The notes beneath the pieces are model-generated. The model was not told the origin of the DNA. It did not search any database and saw only the letters and a program-made list of their open reading frames with translations. Below are positions 37,306 to 46,635 of a stretch of 64,000 nt of DNA, piece after piece (within the stretch, counting starts at the first letter, position 1; the number at the start of each line of letters is the position of its first letter). The position numbers and the translations under genes were made by a program. The stretch lies in contig OZ251532.1 in the NCBI GenBank assembly GCA_965243175.1, forward strand, positions 4,092,001 through 4,156,000. The letters run 5' to 3'. The DNA comes from VXYL01 sp965243175 (GTDB lineage Bacteria; Pseudomonadota; Gammaproteobacteria; Pseudomonadales; Azotimanducaceae).

Positions 37306-37691
37306 GCGCTTGCCGACGCCGTGGCGCGGGCGTCCGTCGCGGCGTCCGCGTCCGTCGGGGCGACGGTGGGCGGGTCGAGAGCTTCCCACAGGCGCTCGAG
37401 ATCGTAGAAGGCGCGGGTTTCCGCGCGCATGACGTGAACGACGACGTCCGCCAGGTCCACCAGCACCCAGTCGTTGCGGTCGCGCCCTTCGACGCCGAGC
37501 ACCGCGAAGCCGTTCGCCTTCACGGTCTGCAGCAGATGATCGACGATTGCGCGGACGTGACGGTTGGAGGTGCCGCTCGCGATCACCATGTGGTCCGTGA
37601 CGTCGGTCAAGCTGGAAACGGGCAGCGCGAGCGCATCGACGGCCTTGCGGTCGTCGATGGCGGCCATCACCAGGTTCAAGATGTTCGACAA
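37302..37691 (-). CDS. rsfS: Ribosomal silencing factor
   Basis: A 129-residue RsfS/DUF143 protein. The conserved core runs KAVDALALPVSSLTDVTDHM, IASGTSNRHVRAIVDHLL and NDWVLVDLADVVVHVM. It binds uL14 and blocks subunit joining in starvation. The C-terminal 20 residues (PTDADAATDARATASASA) are a low-complexity tail not needed by the fold. It overlaps rlmH by 4 nt and follows nadD. Confidence 0.95.
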   Translation of the reverse strand: MSNILNLVMAAIDDRKAVDALALPVSSLTDVTDHMVIASGTSNRHVRAIVDHLLQTVKANGFAVLGVEGRDRNDWVLVDLADVVVHVMRAETRAFYDLERLWEALDPPTVAPTDADAATDARATASASA

Positions 37692-37747
37692 ACCGGCAAG
37701 CGCCTCGTCGCTTGGCCTTTCCTGCGCAACGCGATCAGCGACGCACT

Positions 37748-38461
37748 TCAGCCGCTGGCCGGCGGCTCTCGCGCACCGTACAGGCCGTTGCGCCTAATAT
37801 AGTCCCAGACCGTGGCGGGTAGCAATGCGCCCGGATTCCGGTCCGTGGCGATGGTGCGCCGCACCGTGGTGGCGGAGATGTCGAGCATCCCGGCGGTCAG
37901 GAAGTGGATGCCGCCGTGCTCGCGGCTGGCCAGCGCAGTTGGATCGCCGACGACCTCGAAACCGGGCGGCGCGGAACGCTGCCGAGGCGCGCCGGGGCGC
38001 TCGAAAACGAGCAGGTTGCAGAGCGTGGGCACCTCGGCGGCCCGATGCCATTCGGAGACCGAATCCAGCGCGTCGCCGCCGATGAACCAGACTACAGGCC
38101 CGTCGCGAGTCAGGTCGCGGAGCGTGTCCACGGTGTAGGACGGTCCGTCGCGTTCGAGCTCCAGCCGCGAGACGTCGAGGCGGTCGCCGGCGGTGGCGAG
38201 CGTCAACATGCGCCAGCGATGCGCGGCGCTTGCTTGCGGCGCCGAGCGATGCCAAGGCCGAGCGGCCGGCAGCAGCGTGACGCTGGCAATGCCGAGCGCG
38301 TCGCGGCCCAAACGCGCGGCGTGAAGGTGGCCAAGATGGACAGGATCGAAGGTGCCGCCGAAGACGGCGCGGCAAACCGGGACTCGGTCGCTGCGCTCGC
38401 GCTGCCCGGTCGCGTCTTTGAGTGCGCCGCGCTGCGGATGCGGCAGTGAAGGAGCTGGCAA
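37748..38461 (-). CDS. nadD: Nicotinate-nucleotide adenylyltransferase
   Basis: NaMN adenylyltransferase of NAD synthesis. The nucleotidyl-transferase motif FGGTFDPVHLGHLHAARLG is intact and ISATTVRRTIATDRNPGALL is the (S/T)xxxR-type block near the end. The only in-frame start upstream of the motif is TTG at 38461, giving 237 aa with about 25 extra N-terminal residues. That start is 4 nt after the stop of the LON-domain gene, so the two are probably coupled. Confidence 0.93.
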   Translation of the reverse strand: MPAPSLPHPQRGALKDATGQRERSDRVPVCRAVFGGTFDPVHLGHLHAARLGRDALGIASVTLLPAARPWHRSAPQASAAHRWRMLTLATAGDRLDVSRLELERDGPSYTVDTLRDLTRDGPVVWFIGGDALDSVSEWHRAAEVPTLCNLLVFERPGAPRQRSAPPGFEVVGDPTALASREHGGIHFLTAGMLDISATTVRRTIATDRNPGALLPATVWDYIRRNGLYGAREPPASG

Positions 38462-38465
38462 GGCT

Positions 38466-39068
38466 TCAGCTGCTCAGCTTGGCAAGAATGTCTTTCAGCG
38501 CTTCGAGCCGGGCCATCGGGTCCTGCATTTCCAGCATGCCCTGCTTCGTCTCGGCATCGACCGGCAGCAGTTCGGCCAGCCGCCAGCCCACGGATCGCGC
38601 GTCCTCGTAGTCGACCTCGGCGCCGAGCTTGCGCACCAGCGGGTGGGCGACGAGCATGCGCAGCGTCGCGATCAGCGACTCGAACTCCTCCGGCATGGGC
38701 GCGGCTGGTTCTTCCGGCAGGAACTCCACCTCGGCCAGCGTCAGATGGTCCGCGGCCTGCCAAGAGCGATGGATGCGGAACTTCCCTTTGCCTGCGCAGA
38801 CGACCCCCAACATGCCGTTCGAGAGCTGGTTGAAGTCCGCGATGCGCGCGTAGGTGCCGACCTCGAACAGCGTCGGCGGGCGCTCGTCCTTGCGCCGCCG
38901 CGCCTCCACGCCTTCGCGGATGAGCACGACGCCGAAGCCGCTCTGGGTCTTCATGCAGCGCCCGACGAGGTCGAGATAGCGCGGCTCGAAGATGCGCAGC
39001 GGCATTCGCCCACCGCTGAACAGCACGTTGCCGAGCGGGAACAGCGGGATTTCCTTGCGTGTCGTCAT
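38466..39068 (-). CDS. LON substrate-binding-domain protein
   Basis: A 200-residue protein of the LON N-terminal domain family without protease or ATPase parts. It starts ATG at 39068 with TTRKEIPLFPLGNVLFSGGR, followed by MPLRIFEPRYLDLV, the family signature. An upstream in-frame ATG at 39173 adds a low-similarity stretch and is less likely. Such stand-alone proteins are common in Gammaproteobacteria and are of unknown function. It heads the nadD-to-lipB run. Confidence 0.86.
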   Translation of the reverse strand: MTTRKEIPLFPLGNVLFSGGRMPLRIFEPRYLDLVGRCMKTQSGFGVVLIREGVEARRRKDERPPTLFEVGTYARIADFNQLSNGMLGVVCAGKGKFRIHRSWQAADHLTLAEVEFLPEEPAAPMPEEFESLIATLRMLVAHPLVRKLGAEVDYEDARSVGWRLAELLPVDAETKQGMLEMQDPMARLEALKDILAKLSS

Positions 39069-39213
39069 CGCTTCCGAGGTGGGTTCCTGGTTTGGCGCAA
39101 GTTCGGCCGCGGTGCGGCGGTCTTTGTGCGCGAAGTCGACGGCCATCGTCCGCGGTAGCCGTCGGCGCGTCAAGACGCGCCGCAGCGAAGGCGCTTGTGG
39201 TTAGACTGCGCGG

Positions 39214-40026
39214 ATGGCAGCGCCGGATCTCGGTCTCGTTCAGATCGTCGCGTTGGCGCTGATCCAGGGCGTCGCCGAGTTTCTGCCGATTTCCAGCTCC
39301 GCGCATCTGGTGCTGCCGGCCGCGCTCTCCGATTGGCCGGACCAAGGCCTCGCGTTCGACGTCGCCGTGCATTGCGGCACGTTGCTCGCGGCGCTTGCCT
39401 ACTTTCGGCGCGAGCTGACCGGCTTCGCCCACAGCGGACTCGCCCTGCTGACCCGCGGCGAGCGCGACGACAACGTGGCGATGATGGCGCGCATCGCGCT
39501 GGCCACGTTGCCGATCGTGGTTGTCGGAGTTCTGTTCAAGGGCGCCGTCGAGGCGCATCTGCGCACGACGACGGTCATCGGCGCAACCACGCTGGTGTTC
39601 GGCATCGCCCTGTGGTGGGCGGATAGTCGGCGTTGGCGAGGCGACGTCGACGTGACCCATGTGCCGAGCCATTGGCAGGCGCTGCTGGTCGGCTGCGCCC
39701 AGGCGCTGGCGGTAGTGCCAGGCACGTCGCGATCGGGCGTGACCGTGGCCGCGGCGCTTGCGCTCGGCTTCGCCAGAACGACCGCGCTGCGCTTCTCGTT
39801 CCTGCTGGCCATCCCGGCGATTGCCGGCGCCGCGCTGCTGACCGCGCTGGAAACGCCGACCAGCGCCATGCCGCCTTGGAGCGACTTGGCGCTCGGCTTC
39901 GCCTTGGCCGCGGCGAGCGCGTTCGTGTGCATCGCCGCGTTCATCCGCTTCGTCGAACGCATCGGCATGGCGCCGTTCGCCGTCTATCGCGTGTTGCTCG
40001 GCGCTGCGCTGCTGCTGTTCTTCTAG
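39214..40026 (+). CDS. uppP: Undecaprenyl-diphosphatase
   Basis: A 270-residue membrane phosphatase that recycles undecaprenyl pyrophosphate. Both conserved motifs are complete: QGVAEFLPISSSAHL near the N-terminus and VVPGTSRSGVTVAAAL in the middle. Eight or so hydrophobic spans are seen. It is divergent from the LON-domain gene and fits the surrounding cell-wall cluster. It confers basal bacitracin tolerance in other species. Confidence 0.96.
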   Translation: MAAPDLGLVQIVALALIQGVAEFLPISSSAHLVLPAALSDWPDQGLAFDVAVHCGTLLAALAYFRRELTGFAHSGLALLTRGERDDNVAMMARIALATLPIVVVGVLFKGAVEAHLRTTTVIGATTLVFGIALWWADSRRWRGDVDVTHVPSHWQALLVGCAQALAVVPGTSRSGVTVAAALALGFARTTALRFSFLLAIPAIAGAALLTALETPTSAMPPWSDLALGFALAAASAFVCIAAFIRFVERIGMAPFAVYRVLLGAALLLFF

Positions 40027-40047
40027 GGCGGATCGGCGCCGCGCCAC

Positions 40048-40551
40048 TTAGAACGGAATGTCGTCCTCGAAGTCGTCGTCCGGGGGCGGCGGAGGCGGCG
40101 GCTGGCGCGACGGCCCGGCGGAGCGCTGCGGCCCGTAGCCGCCGCCGGACGGAGCGTTCTGCGGGGCGCTGGCCTCCTGGCCGTAGCCGCCGCCGTAGCC
40201 ATCGCCTTGGCCTCCCCGGCTGTCCAGCATCTGCATTTCCCGCGCCACCACTTCGGTGCTGTAGCGGGTCTGGCCGTCCTGCCCTTCCCAGGATCGCGTC
40301 TGCAACCGGCCCTCGATGTAGACCTTCGAGCCCTTGCGCAGGTACTCGCCGCAGATTTCCGCCAGCCGCGCGAAGCAGACGACGCGGTGCCACTCCGTGC
40401 GTTCGACGCGCTCGTTGGAGTTGCGATCGTTCCAGCTCTCGCTGGTCGCCAAGCGAAGGTTGGCGACGGGCTGCTGGCTCTGGGTGTAGCGCATCTCCGG
40501 ATCGGCCCCCAGATTGCCGATCAGAATGACTTTGTTGATGCCCCGTGCCAT
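40048..40551 (-). CDS. ssb: Single-stranded DNA-binding protein
   Basis: A 167-residue SSB with an OB fold (MARGINKVILIGNLGADPEM, VYIEGRLQTRSWEGQDGQTR), a Gly/Pro-rich linker and the acidic tail DDDFEDDIPF used for partner binding. The ribosome binding site GGAG is eight bases before the ATG. No LexA box is seen upstream, in contrast to E. coli ssb. It is convergent with uppP. Confidence 0.97.
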   Translation of the reverse strand: MARGINKVILIGNLGADPEMRYTQSQQPVANLRLATSESWNDRNSNERVERTEWHRVVCFARLAEICGEYLRKGSKVYIEGRLQTRSWEGQDGQTRYSTEVVAREMQMLDSRGGQGDGYGGGYGQEASAPQNAPSGGGYGPQRSAGPSRQPPPPPPPDDDFEDDIPF

Positions 40552-40880
40552 GCGTTGCTCCTTCCCGAACCCCTTGGCTGCACAAGACGAGCAAGTCTAG
40601 CGCATCGTCGCCCTCGCGCCAGAGAACGGAGCGCAATTTGCACGATTCCGCGGCACCCGTTCAGCACTGCGCCCCCGAACCACATCACCTGCTACCTACC
40701 ACGGCGCTGCCAGCACGTCCGGGACGTTCGCCGCCACGACGACTGGACGGTCACGCTGTCGCGTTCGGCACCACCCAGCAGTTTGCGAGCAGCAGCATCA
40801 TGCTGCGCCGTCCAGCGGCGAACACAGCAGCGCCTTCGTTCGATTGGCGACCGGAAACAGCGCTTCCGGGAGGCGCACGG
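40552..40880. other. Intergenic stretch without a convincing gene
   Basis: About 330 bp between ssb and the pntB stop. Short overlapping frames are present on both strands but none has a domain or a ribosome binding site. An imperfect hairpin GCAGCATCATGCTGC lies near 40793-40807. The stretch holds the ssb promoter region, though I cannot assign -10 and -35 boxes. Confidence 0.4.
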
Positions 40881-42260
40881 TCAGCCCTTCAGCGAGGCGA
40901 TCACGTCCGCGATGGACGCCTTGGCGTCGCCGAACAGCATGCGGGTGTTGGTGCCGAAGAAGAGTGGATTGTCCACGCCGGCGAAACCGGAAGCCATCGA
41001 GCGCTTGAGCACGAAGACCGTGCGGGCGTGGTCGACGTTGATGATCGGCATCCCGTAGATGGGGCTCGCTTCGTCCTCCCGCGCCGAAGGATTCACCACG
41101 TCGTTGGCGCCGATCACAACCGCCACGTCGATGTTCGCCATGCGCGGGTTGATGTCCTCCATCTCCACCAGCTGGTCGTAGGGCACGTTGGCCTCGGCGA
41201 GCAGCACGTTCATGTGCCCAGGCATGCGCCCGGCCACCGGGTGGATCGCGTAGGTCACCTCGGTGCCGTTCTCCTCCAGCAGTTCGCCGAGTTCCTGCAC
41301 CACGTGCTGCGCCTGCGCCACCGCCATGCCGTAGCCGGGAACGAAGGTCACCGCGCTGGCGGCTTCCAGAATCAGGCTCGCGTCCTCGGCGCTGATGGGA
41401 TTGGCTTCGCCTTCCACCTTGGTCGCCGCCTTGACGGCGCCGAAGCCGCTGAACAGCACGTTGGCGAGCGAGCGGTTCATCGCCTTGCACATGATGTTGG
41501 TGAGGATGATGCCCGCCGCGCCGACCAGCGAGCCGGAGACGATCAGCACGTTGTTGTTGATGGCGAAACCGGCGGCGCATGCGGCGAGGCCCGAGTAGCT
41601 GTTCAGCAGCGAGATCACCACCGGCATGTCTGCGCCGCCGATCGGCACCACGGCCATCACGCCAAGCAGGCCGGCGATCACGAGCACGGCGACGAAGTAC
41701 GGCGAGGTCGGCTGCGGGTCGAGGACGAACAGCACGCCGCACGCGAGCAGCGCGATCAGGAGCGCGGCGTTGATGAAGCGCTGCCCGCCGAACACCACGG
41801 CGGCGCTGGAAATCGCGCCGGCGAGCTTGCCCCAGGCGACTAGGCTGCCGGTGAAGGTGATGCCGCCGATCATCACCGAGAGGAACACGGTCGCCGCGGT
41901 GAACGTGGAAACGCCCGTGGCGTCGCCAACGCCGTCGGCGAACAGCGCCGCCCACCCCACCAGAAGACTCGCCACGCCGCCGGAGCCGTTGAACAGCGCG
42001 ACCATTTCCGGCATCGCCGTCATCGCCACCAGGCGCGACGCCAATGCGCCCACCAAGGCCCCGGCAGCGGCGGCCACGGCGATCCAGTGCAGTTCCACGA
42101 CGCCTCTGGAAAGCAGCGTCACGACGATGGCGATCAACATGCCGGCCGCGGAAAGCAGGTTGCCGCGACGCGCGGTGGCCGGCGAGCCGAGCATCTTCAA
42201 GCCGAACACGAAGAGCACCGCCGCCGCGATGTAGGCGAGGTTGACGGCCAGGGCGCTCAC
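40881..42260 (-). CDS. pntB: NAD(P) transhydrogenase subunit beta
   Basis: A 459-residue protein. Residues 1-180 hold membrane spans (domain II) and the C-terminal part is the NADP(H)-binding domain III, with VPGYGMAVAQAQHVVQEL, HPVAGRMPGHMNVLLAEANV and GANDVVNPSAREDEASPIYG. It couples proton entry to hydride transfer from NADH to NADP+. The GTG at 42260 overlaps the pntAB stop by 4 nt. The gene closes a pntAA-pntAB-pntB operon. Confidence 0.96.
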   Translation of the reverse strand: MSALAVNLAYIAAAVLFVFGLKMLGSPATARRGNLLSAAGMLIAIVVTLLSRGVVELHWIAVAAAAGALVGALASRLVAMTAMPEMVALFNGSGGVASLLVGWAALFADGVGDATGVSTFTAATVFLSVMIGGITFTGSLVAWGKLAGAISSAAVVFGGQRFINAALLIALLACGVLFVLDPQPTSPYFVAVLVIAGLLGVMAVVPIGGADMPVVISLLNSYSGLAACAAGFAINNNVLIVSGSLVGAAGIILTNIMCKAMNRSLANVLFSGFGAVKAATKVEGEANPISAEDASLILEAASAVTFVPGYGMAVAQAQHVVQELGELLEENGTEVTYAIHPVAGRMPGHMNVLLAEANVPYDQLVEMEDINPRMANIDVAVVIGANDVVNPSAREDEASPIYGMPIINVDHARTVFVLKRSMASGFAGVDNPLFFGTNTRMLFGDAKASIADVIASLKG

Positions 42261-42577
42261 GGCGACTTCGACTCGTCCTTCGTGTCGCCAGCTCCGCGCT
42301 TGCGGAACATCCCCAGCATCCGGTCGGTCACCAGATAGCCGCCCACCACGTTCACGGTGGCGAAGAACACCGCCCCGGAACCGAGCAGCGTCGCCAGCCA
42401 GTCCGGGCCGCCAGCCCCGGCGGCCAGCAAGGCGCCGACGATGGTGACGCCGGAAATCGCGTTGGCGCCGGACATCAGCGGCGTGTGCAGGGTCGCCGGC
42501 ACCTTGGAGATCAACTCGAACCCGAGAAAGATCGAGAGGACGAGAATGAAGGCGAGATAGACGGGCAGGAGTTCCAT
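42257..42577 (-). CDS. pntAB: NAD(P) transhydrogenase subunit alpha, membrane part
   Basis: A 106-residue hydrophobic protein that forms the membrane half of the alpha subunit. Three or four spans are visible, with the conserved LHTPLMSGANAISGVTIVGA. In E. coli it is fused to the NAD domain; here the alpha subunit is split, as in Rhodospirillum. It lies 12 nt after pntAA. Confidence 0.94.
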   Translation of the reverse strand: MELLPVYLAFILVLSIFLGFELISKVPATLHTPLMSGANAISGVTIVGALLAAGAGGPDWLATLLGSGAVFFATVNVVGGYLVTDRMLGMFRKRGAGDTKDESKSP

Positions 42578-42589
42578 CGGCGTTGGGCG

Positions 42590-43717
42590 CTAGAGAGCGC
42601 GGATGGTCTCGCTCACGATGTCGCCATCGCGCGTCAATACGCAGCCGGCGACGATTTCGTCGTCCGGGTTCAAGCGCACCGCGGACGCTTCGGCATCCCA
42701 GAACTCGTCCAGAAGGTGCGTCACGTTCGCCGAATACATTTCGCTCGCGTTGCTCGCCACCTCCGACGGCAGATTGCCGAGGCCGAGCACCTTGGCGCCG
42801 CCGATGGCGACCACTTCGTCCAGCACCGAACCTTCCACGTTGCCGCCCGACTCCACCGCCATGTCCACGACGACGCTGCCGGCGCGCATCGCCGCCACCA
42901 TGTCCTCGTCGACGATGCGCGGCGCCGGACGCCCGAACACTTGCGCGGTGGTGATCACCACGTCGGCCCGCGCCACCACTTCCTTCATGCCTTGGCGCTG
43001 CCGTTCCAGCTGCTCCGCGGTGAGCGCTTGGGCGTAGCCGTCGGCGGTCTCGCCGGCTTCCCCCACGTCGATGGTGACGAACTTCGCGCCGAGCGACTGC
43101 ACCTGCTCCGCCACCACCGGCCGCGTGTCGAACGCTTCGACGCGGGCGCCCAGGCGCTTCGCGGTGGCGATGGCCTGCAAGCCCGCCACGCCGGCGCCGA
43201 TCACGAACACCCGCGCCGGCGAAATCGTGCCGGCCGGCGTCATCATCATCGGAAAAATGCGCGGACAGTGCGCGGCGGCGAGAACGACCGCGACGTAGCC
43301 GGCCAGATTCGCCTGCGACGAGAGGGCGTCCATCTTCTGCGCCCGCGTGGTTCGCGGCACCATCTCCATGCACACGGACGTGACGCCGCGAGCGGCGAGC
43401 TTCTCCACCAGGGGCTTGTTGTTGAAGGGGTCGAGAAAGCTCACGTGCAGCGACTGTTCCGGCAGCAGGTCGACGTCCTCGGGCCGTGGCGGACGCACGC
43501 GCAGCACGACTTCGGAGGAGACGACGGCGGAGGCGATGTCGGTCACGACATCGGCCCCGGCATCGCGGTAGGCGTCGTCTTCGACCCCGGACGCGAGGCC
43601 GACGCCGGCTTCGACCATCACGTCGAAACCGAGCGCGGCGAGTTTCTTGACGCTGCCGGGAACGAGCGCGGCACGCAGTTCGCCGGGCCACGTCTCCCTG
43701 GGCACGGCGACACGCAT
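42590..43717 (-). CDS. pntAA: NAD(P) transhydrogenase subunit alpha, NAD-binding part
   Basis: A 375-residue soluble domain I protein from the ATG at 43717. It begins MRVAVPRETWPGELRAALVP, like alanine dehydrogenase, and carries the Rossmann motif VIGAGVAGLQAIATAKRLGA. The mobile-loop region GYAQALTAEQLERQRQGM and ITTAQVFGRPAP are conserved. It binds NAD(H) and passes hydride to domain III. An upstream in-frame ATG at 43756 is less likely. Confidence 0.95.
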   Translation of the reverse strand: MRVAVPRETWPGELRAALVPGSVKKLAALGFDVMVEAGVGLASGVEDDAYRDAGADVVTDIASAVVSSEVVLRVRPPRPEDVDLLPEQSLHVSFLDPFNNKPLVEKLAARGVTSVCMEMVPRTTRAQKMDALSSQANLAGYVAVVLAAAHCPRIFPMMMTPAGTISPARVFVIGAGVAGLQAIATAKRLGARVEAFDTRPVVAEQVQSLGAKFVTIDVGEAGETADGYAQALTAEQLERQRQGMKEVVARADVVITTAQVFGRPAPRIVDEDMVAAMRAGSVVVDMAVESGGNVEGSVLDEVVAIGGAKVLGLGNLPSEVASNASEMYSANVTHLLDEFWDAEASAVRLNPDDEIVAGCVLTRDGDIVSETIRAL

Positions 43718-43861
43718 CGTGAGGAAACACCGTTTCGGCAACGGACTGCGAAGCATAGTCGAAACCGCCGCCGGAACATAGACCGCTCGCCTCGAATTCG
43801 GCGGAAACAGACCCTCACTTCACCCGGCGCTTGGCGGCCGTTCGGCGCATGCTCGCGCCGG

Positions 43862-44236
43862 TTACTTCCGCCGCGTGGCGAAGGCGAGCGTGTTGCCGCT
43901 CGGGTCCTCGAAGAACGCCATCCACTCGGTTTCGCCAGCGGGCCCGAAGGTGCCGTCTTCGTCCTTGTGGATGGGGTGCGGATTGGCGACTTCCACGCCC
44001 TTGGCGCGGAGATCGGCGACTGCCGCGTCGATGTCGCTGGTCTGGATGTAGAGGACGGCGCTGTTCGCGGCGGCTGTTGCGCCGGTCTCGAACAGCAGGC
44101 GAACGCCGTCGAAGTCGAAGAACAGGAGGCCGGGCGGGTCGAAGCGGGCCACGAAGTCCGCGCCCAGCACGTCGCGGTAGAACGCCTCCGCGGCATCCAG
44201 GTCCGCGACGCGAAGGGCGATCTGGTGGAGCTTCAC
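43862..44236 (-). CDS. VOC-superfamily (glyoxalase-like) protein
   Basis: A 124-residue vicinal-oxygen-chelate domain protein. The N-terminal half MKLHQIALRVADLDAAEAFY and the C-terminal WMAFFEDPSGNTLAFATR carry the usual metal-ligand positions His and Glu. One beta-alpha-beta-beta-beta pair per half is expected, acting as a dimer or single domain. The reaction is not determined. It lies downstream of the F420-type oxidoreductase gene, after a terminator-like hairpin. Confidence 0.85.
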   Translation of the reverse strand: MKLHQIALRVADLDAAEAFYRDVLGADFVARFDPPGLLFFDFDGVRLLFETGATAAANSAVLYIQTSDIDAAVADLRAKGVEVANPHPIHKDEDGTFGPAGETEWMAFFEDPSGNTLAFATRRK

Positions 44237-44257
44237 GCGCTCGGCACCCGCAAGAAC

Positions 44258-44289
44258 AGGCGCGGCCTTCGCCGTCGAGGGCCGCGCCT
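44258..44289 (-). terminator. Terminator-like hairpin after the F420-type oxidoreductase
   Basis: A perfect 10-bp inverted repeat AGGCGCGGCC / GGCCGCGCCT with a 12-nt loop starts five bases after the upstream gene's stop on the minus strand. The following TGTTCTT is only weakly T-rich, so it may be partial. Confidence 0.45.
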
Positions 44290-44293
44290 TCGG

Positions 44294-45313
44294 CTACGCG
44301 GCCAGCTCGCGGACGATGCGTTCGCGGTCGGCCTTGGGCAGCTGCGCGTAGGCCGCCGAAGTTCGATCCACGATGTCGCCGAAGCGCGACTTCATCTCCG
44401 CGGCGATGCGCTCCGGTTCGGCGACGATGGCGAAGCGGCGCACCATCTCCTCGTCGATCAGCTCGCCCATTTCCGCCCAGCGCCCCTGCTTGGACATGGC
44501 GTTCAGCTTCGGCTGCAAGTCGCCAGCGTCGATGCTGTCCAGCACCGGCTTGTAGGCCGGGGTGGAACCGTAGAAGGCGATCTGGCGGCGCGTCGCCATC
44601 TGCGCGGCGGCAAGCTCCTTTTCGTCGCGCCCGGTCACCACGAAGCAGGGATAGGAAATCTCGAAGTTGGCGCGGGATTTGTCCTCGCCCTTCGCGCGCG
44701 CCTTGGCGAAGCCGCGTTCCAAGGCCGGCAGCGTCGTCTCGCGGAGGTACTTCTCGGTGGTGAACGCATGCACGATGATGCCGTCCGCCACTTCGCCGGC
44801 CACTTCCGTCATCAGCGGCCCCACCGCCGCCAGGAAGACGCGCGGGGCGCCGTGCTCGGTGTTGTCGGGCGTGAAGAAGGGCGTCATCAGCGTGTGGCTG
44901 TAGAACTTGCCGGTGAACTGCAACGGCTCGCCCTTGTGCCAAGTGGCCCAGATGGCGCGCATCGCCAGAATGAACTCGCGCATCCGCGCCGCTGGCGAAG
45001 ACCACGGCATGGAGAACCGCTTGGTGATGTGGGCGCGGATCTGCGAACCCAGGCCGAGCACGAAGCGCCCGTTCGAGGCCGCGTTCAGGTCGTGCCCCAG
45101 CTGCGCGAGCAGCATCGGCGTGCGCGCGAACGCCACCGCGATGCCGGTGATGAGGTCCACCTGCTCGGTCTCCTGGGCGGCGAAGGCGAGCGGAATGAAG
45201 GGATCGTGGGCGGTCTCCGCGGTCTGGATGCCGCCGTAGCCCATCGCTTCCAACTCGCGCGCTTGCGCCCCGACCTTCGTCACGTCCCAGCCGACTCCGC
45301 CGTCTACTTTCAC
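44294..45313 (-). CDS. LLM class oxidoreductase, F420-dependent type
   Basis: From the GTG at 45313 (GGGAG site just upstream) the protein is 339 aa. It starts VKVDGGVGWDVTKVGAQARE, followed by GYGGIQTAETAHDPFIPLAF and SNGRFVLGLGSQIRAHITKR, the pattern of the TIGR03617-like F420 family. The cofactor is therefore likely F420, which would require import or synthesis genes outside the window. A role in degradation of an organic acid is possible given the CoA-transferase next door. Confidence 0.86.
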   Translation of the reverse strand: MKVDGGVGWDVTKVGAQARELEAMGYGGIQTAETAHDPFIPLAFAAQETEQVDLITGIAVAFARTPMLLAQLGHDLNAASNGRFVLGLGSQIRAHITKRFSMPWSSPAARMREFILAMRAIWATWHKGEPLQFTGKFYSHTLMTPFFTPDNTEHGAPRVFLAAVGPLMTEVAGEVADGIIVHAFTTEKYLRETTLPALERGFAKARAKGEDKSRANFEISYPCFVVTGRDEKELAAAQMATRRQIAFYGSTPAYKPVLDSIDAGDLQPKLNAMSKQGRWAEMGELIDEEMVRRFAIVAEPERIAAEMKSRFGDIVDRTSAAYAQLPKADRERIVRELAA

Positions 45314-45410
45314 GTTGCTCCCCTCATGGTTCGTGTTCGGCGCCGGATGCGCGGAACGGGAGCGCGACATTAGCAGATGGCGCAGGGGAGTGGGCGTCGA
45401 AAGCCAGCTT

Positions 45411-46589
45411 TCAGGCGATGACGCCGGCGGCGGCAAGCGCTTCCACTTGCGCTGGCGAGAGGCCGAGGTCCGCGGCGACGACTTCGCGGGTGTGTTGGCC
45501 GAGCAGGGGCGCGGCCTTGATCGGCACCTTGCTCTCGGACATCCGCGCCGGCCAGCCAAGCAGCTTCACCTTGCCGGCCGTCGCGTGCTCCACTTCGTGG
45601 ACGAAGCCGCGTTCGACGAGATGCGGGTTGCGGTAGAGGTCGCTGGTATCCAGCACGGCGCTTGCCGGCACCCCGGCTTCGGCGAGCACGCGCATCGCCT
45701 CGTACTTGCCCCGTTGCAGCGTCCACGCCTCGATTTCCCGATGCAGGGCGTCGCGCTCGGCGTGGCGGCGCCTTGGGTCCGCGTAGCGTTCGTCGGCGAG
45801 CAGGTCCTCGCGGTCGATGGCCTGGCAGAGGTGTTCCCACATGCGCGGCGTCACGGCCATGATGTAGACGTAGTCGTTGGCGCCGTCGCCCTTGCAGCGG
45901 TACAGCGCCATGCTCGCCGTGGCGCCGTTGCCGTGCCGCCGCGCCGCCCGCTCGCCGTAGTTGCCGCTGGACGTGGCGGTGCGCAGGTAGTAGGTCATCG
46001 CTTCCTGCATCGAGAGTTCGATGCACTGCCCCTTGCCGGTCTTCAGCCGCTGCACGTAGGCGGCGGCGATGGCGAGCGCCATCTGGATGCCGGTGCCAGC
46101 ATCGCCGGTGGTCGGGCCGGGGCGCATCGGCGGGCCGTCCGGCTCGCCGGTGATGGAGAAGGCGCCGGCCGCGGACTGCGCCACCATGTCGTAGCACTTG
46201 TAGTCCGCCCACGGCCCGGACGTGCCGAAGCCCTTGATGCGGGCGTAGATGATGTCCGGCTTCGCGGCGCGCATGGCGGCGTAGTCGAGGCCGAGCTTCT
46301 CCATCACGCCGGGGCCGTAGTTCTCGACGAAGACGTCGTAGCTCGGCAGCATGTCGAACAGCAGCTTGCGACCGTCGGGCCGCGAGAGGTCGATGGCCGC
46401 GCTGCGCTTGTTGGAGTTCCACACCACGAAATACTCGGCGCTGCCCGACGGGCCGCGGCCCGGATCGCCGCCCTCGGGGCGCTCGACCTTCACCACGTCC
46501 GCGCCCAGCCAAGCGAGCGCCTGGGTGCAGGACGTGCCCGCTTCGTACTGGGTCATGTCGAGAATGCGGAGACCGTCGAGTGCCGGCAT
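45411..46589 (-). CDS. Family III CoA-transferase (CaiB/BaiF)
   Basis: A 392-residue single-domain enzyme. Blocks LRILDMTQYEAGTSCTQALA, VVKVERPEGGDPGR, NSNKRSAAIDLSRPDGRKLL and VENYGPGVMEKLGLDY are all typical. The catalytic aspartate is expected in GPTTGDAGTGIQMALAI. It moves CoA between carboxylic acids by a ping-pong mechanism. Unlike the tandem protein at 23292 it has one domain and should form an interlocked homodimer. Confidence 0.93.
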   Translation of the reverse strand: MPALDGLRILDMTQYEAGTSCTQALAWLGADVVKVERPEGGDPGRGPSGSAEYFVVWNSNKRSAAIDLSRPDGRKLLFDMLPSYDVFVENYGPGVMEKLGLDYAAMRAAKPDIIYARIKGFGTSGPWADYKCYDMVAQSAAGAFSITGEPDGPPMRPGPTTGDAGTGIQMALAIAAAYVQRLKTGKGQCIELSMQEAMTYYLRTATSSGNYGERAARRHGNGATASMALYRCKGDGANDYVYIMAVTPRMWEHLCQAIDREDLLADERYADPRRRHAERDALHREIEAWTLQRGKYEAMRVLAEAGVPASAVLDTSDLYRNPHLVERGFVHEVEHATAGKVKLLGWPARMSESKVPIKAAPLLGQHTREVVAADLGLSPAQVEALAAAGVIA

Positions 46590-46635
46590 GGCTTGAGTCC
46601 TCCTCTGCCTAGCGCTGAGTACGCCGCACGCACCC

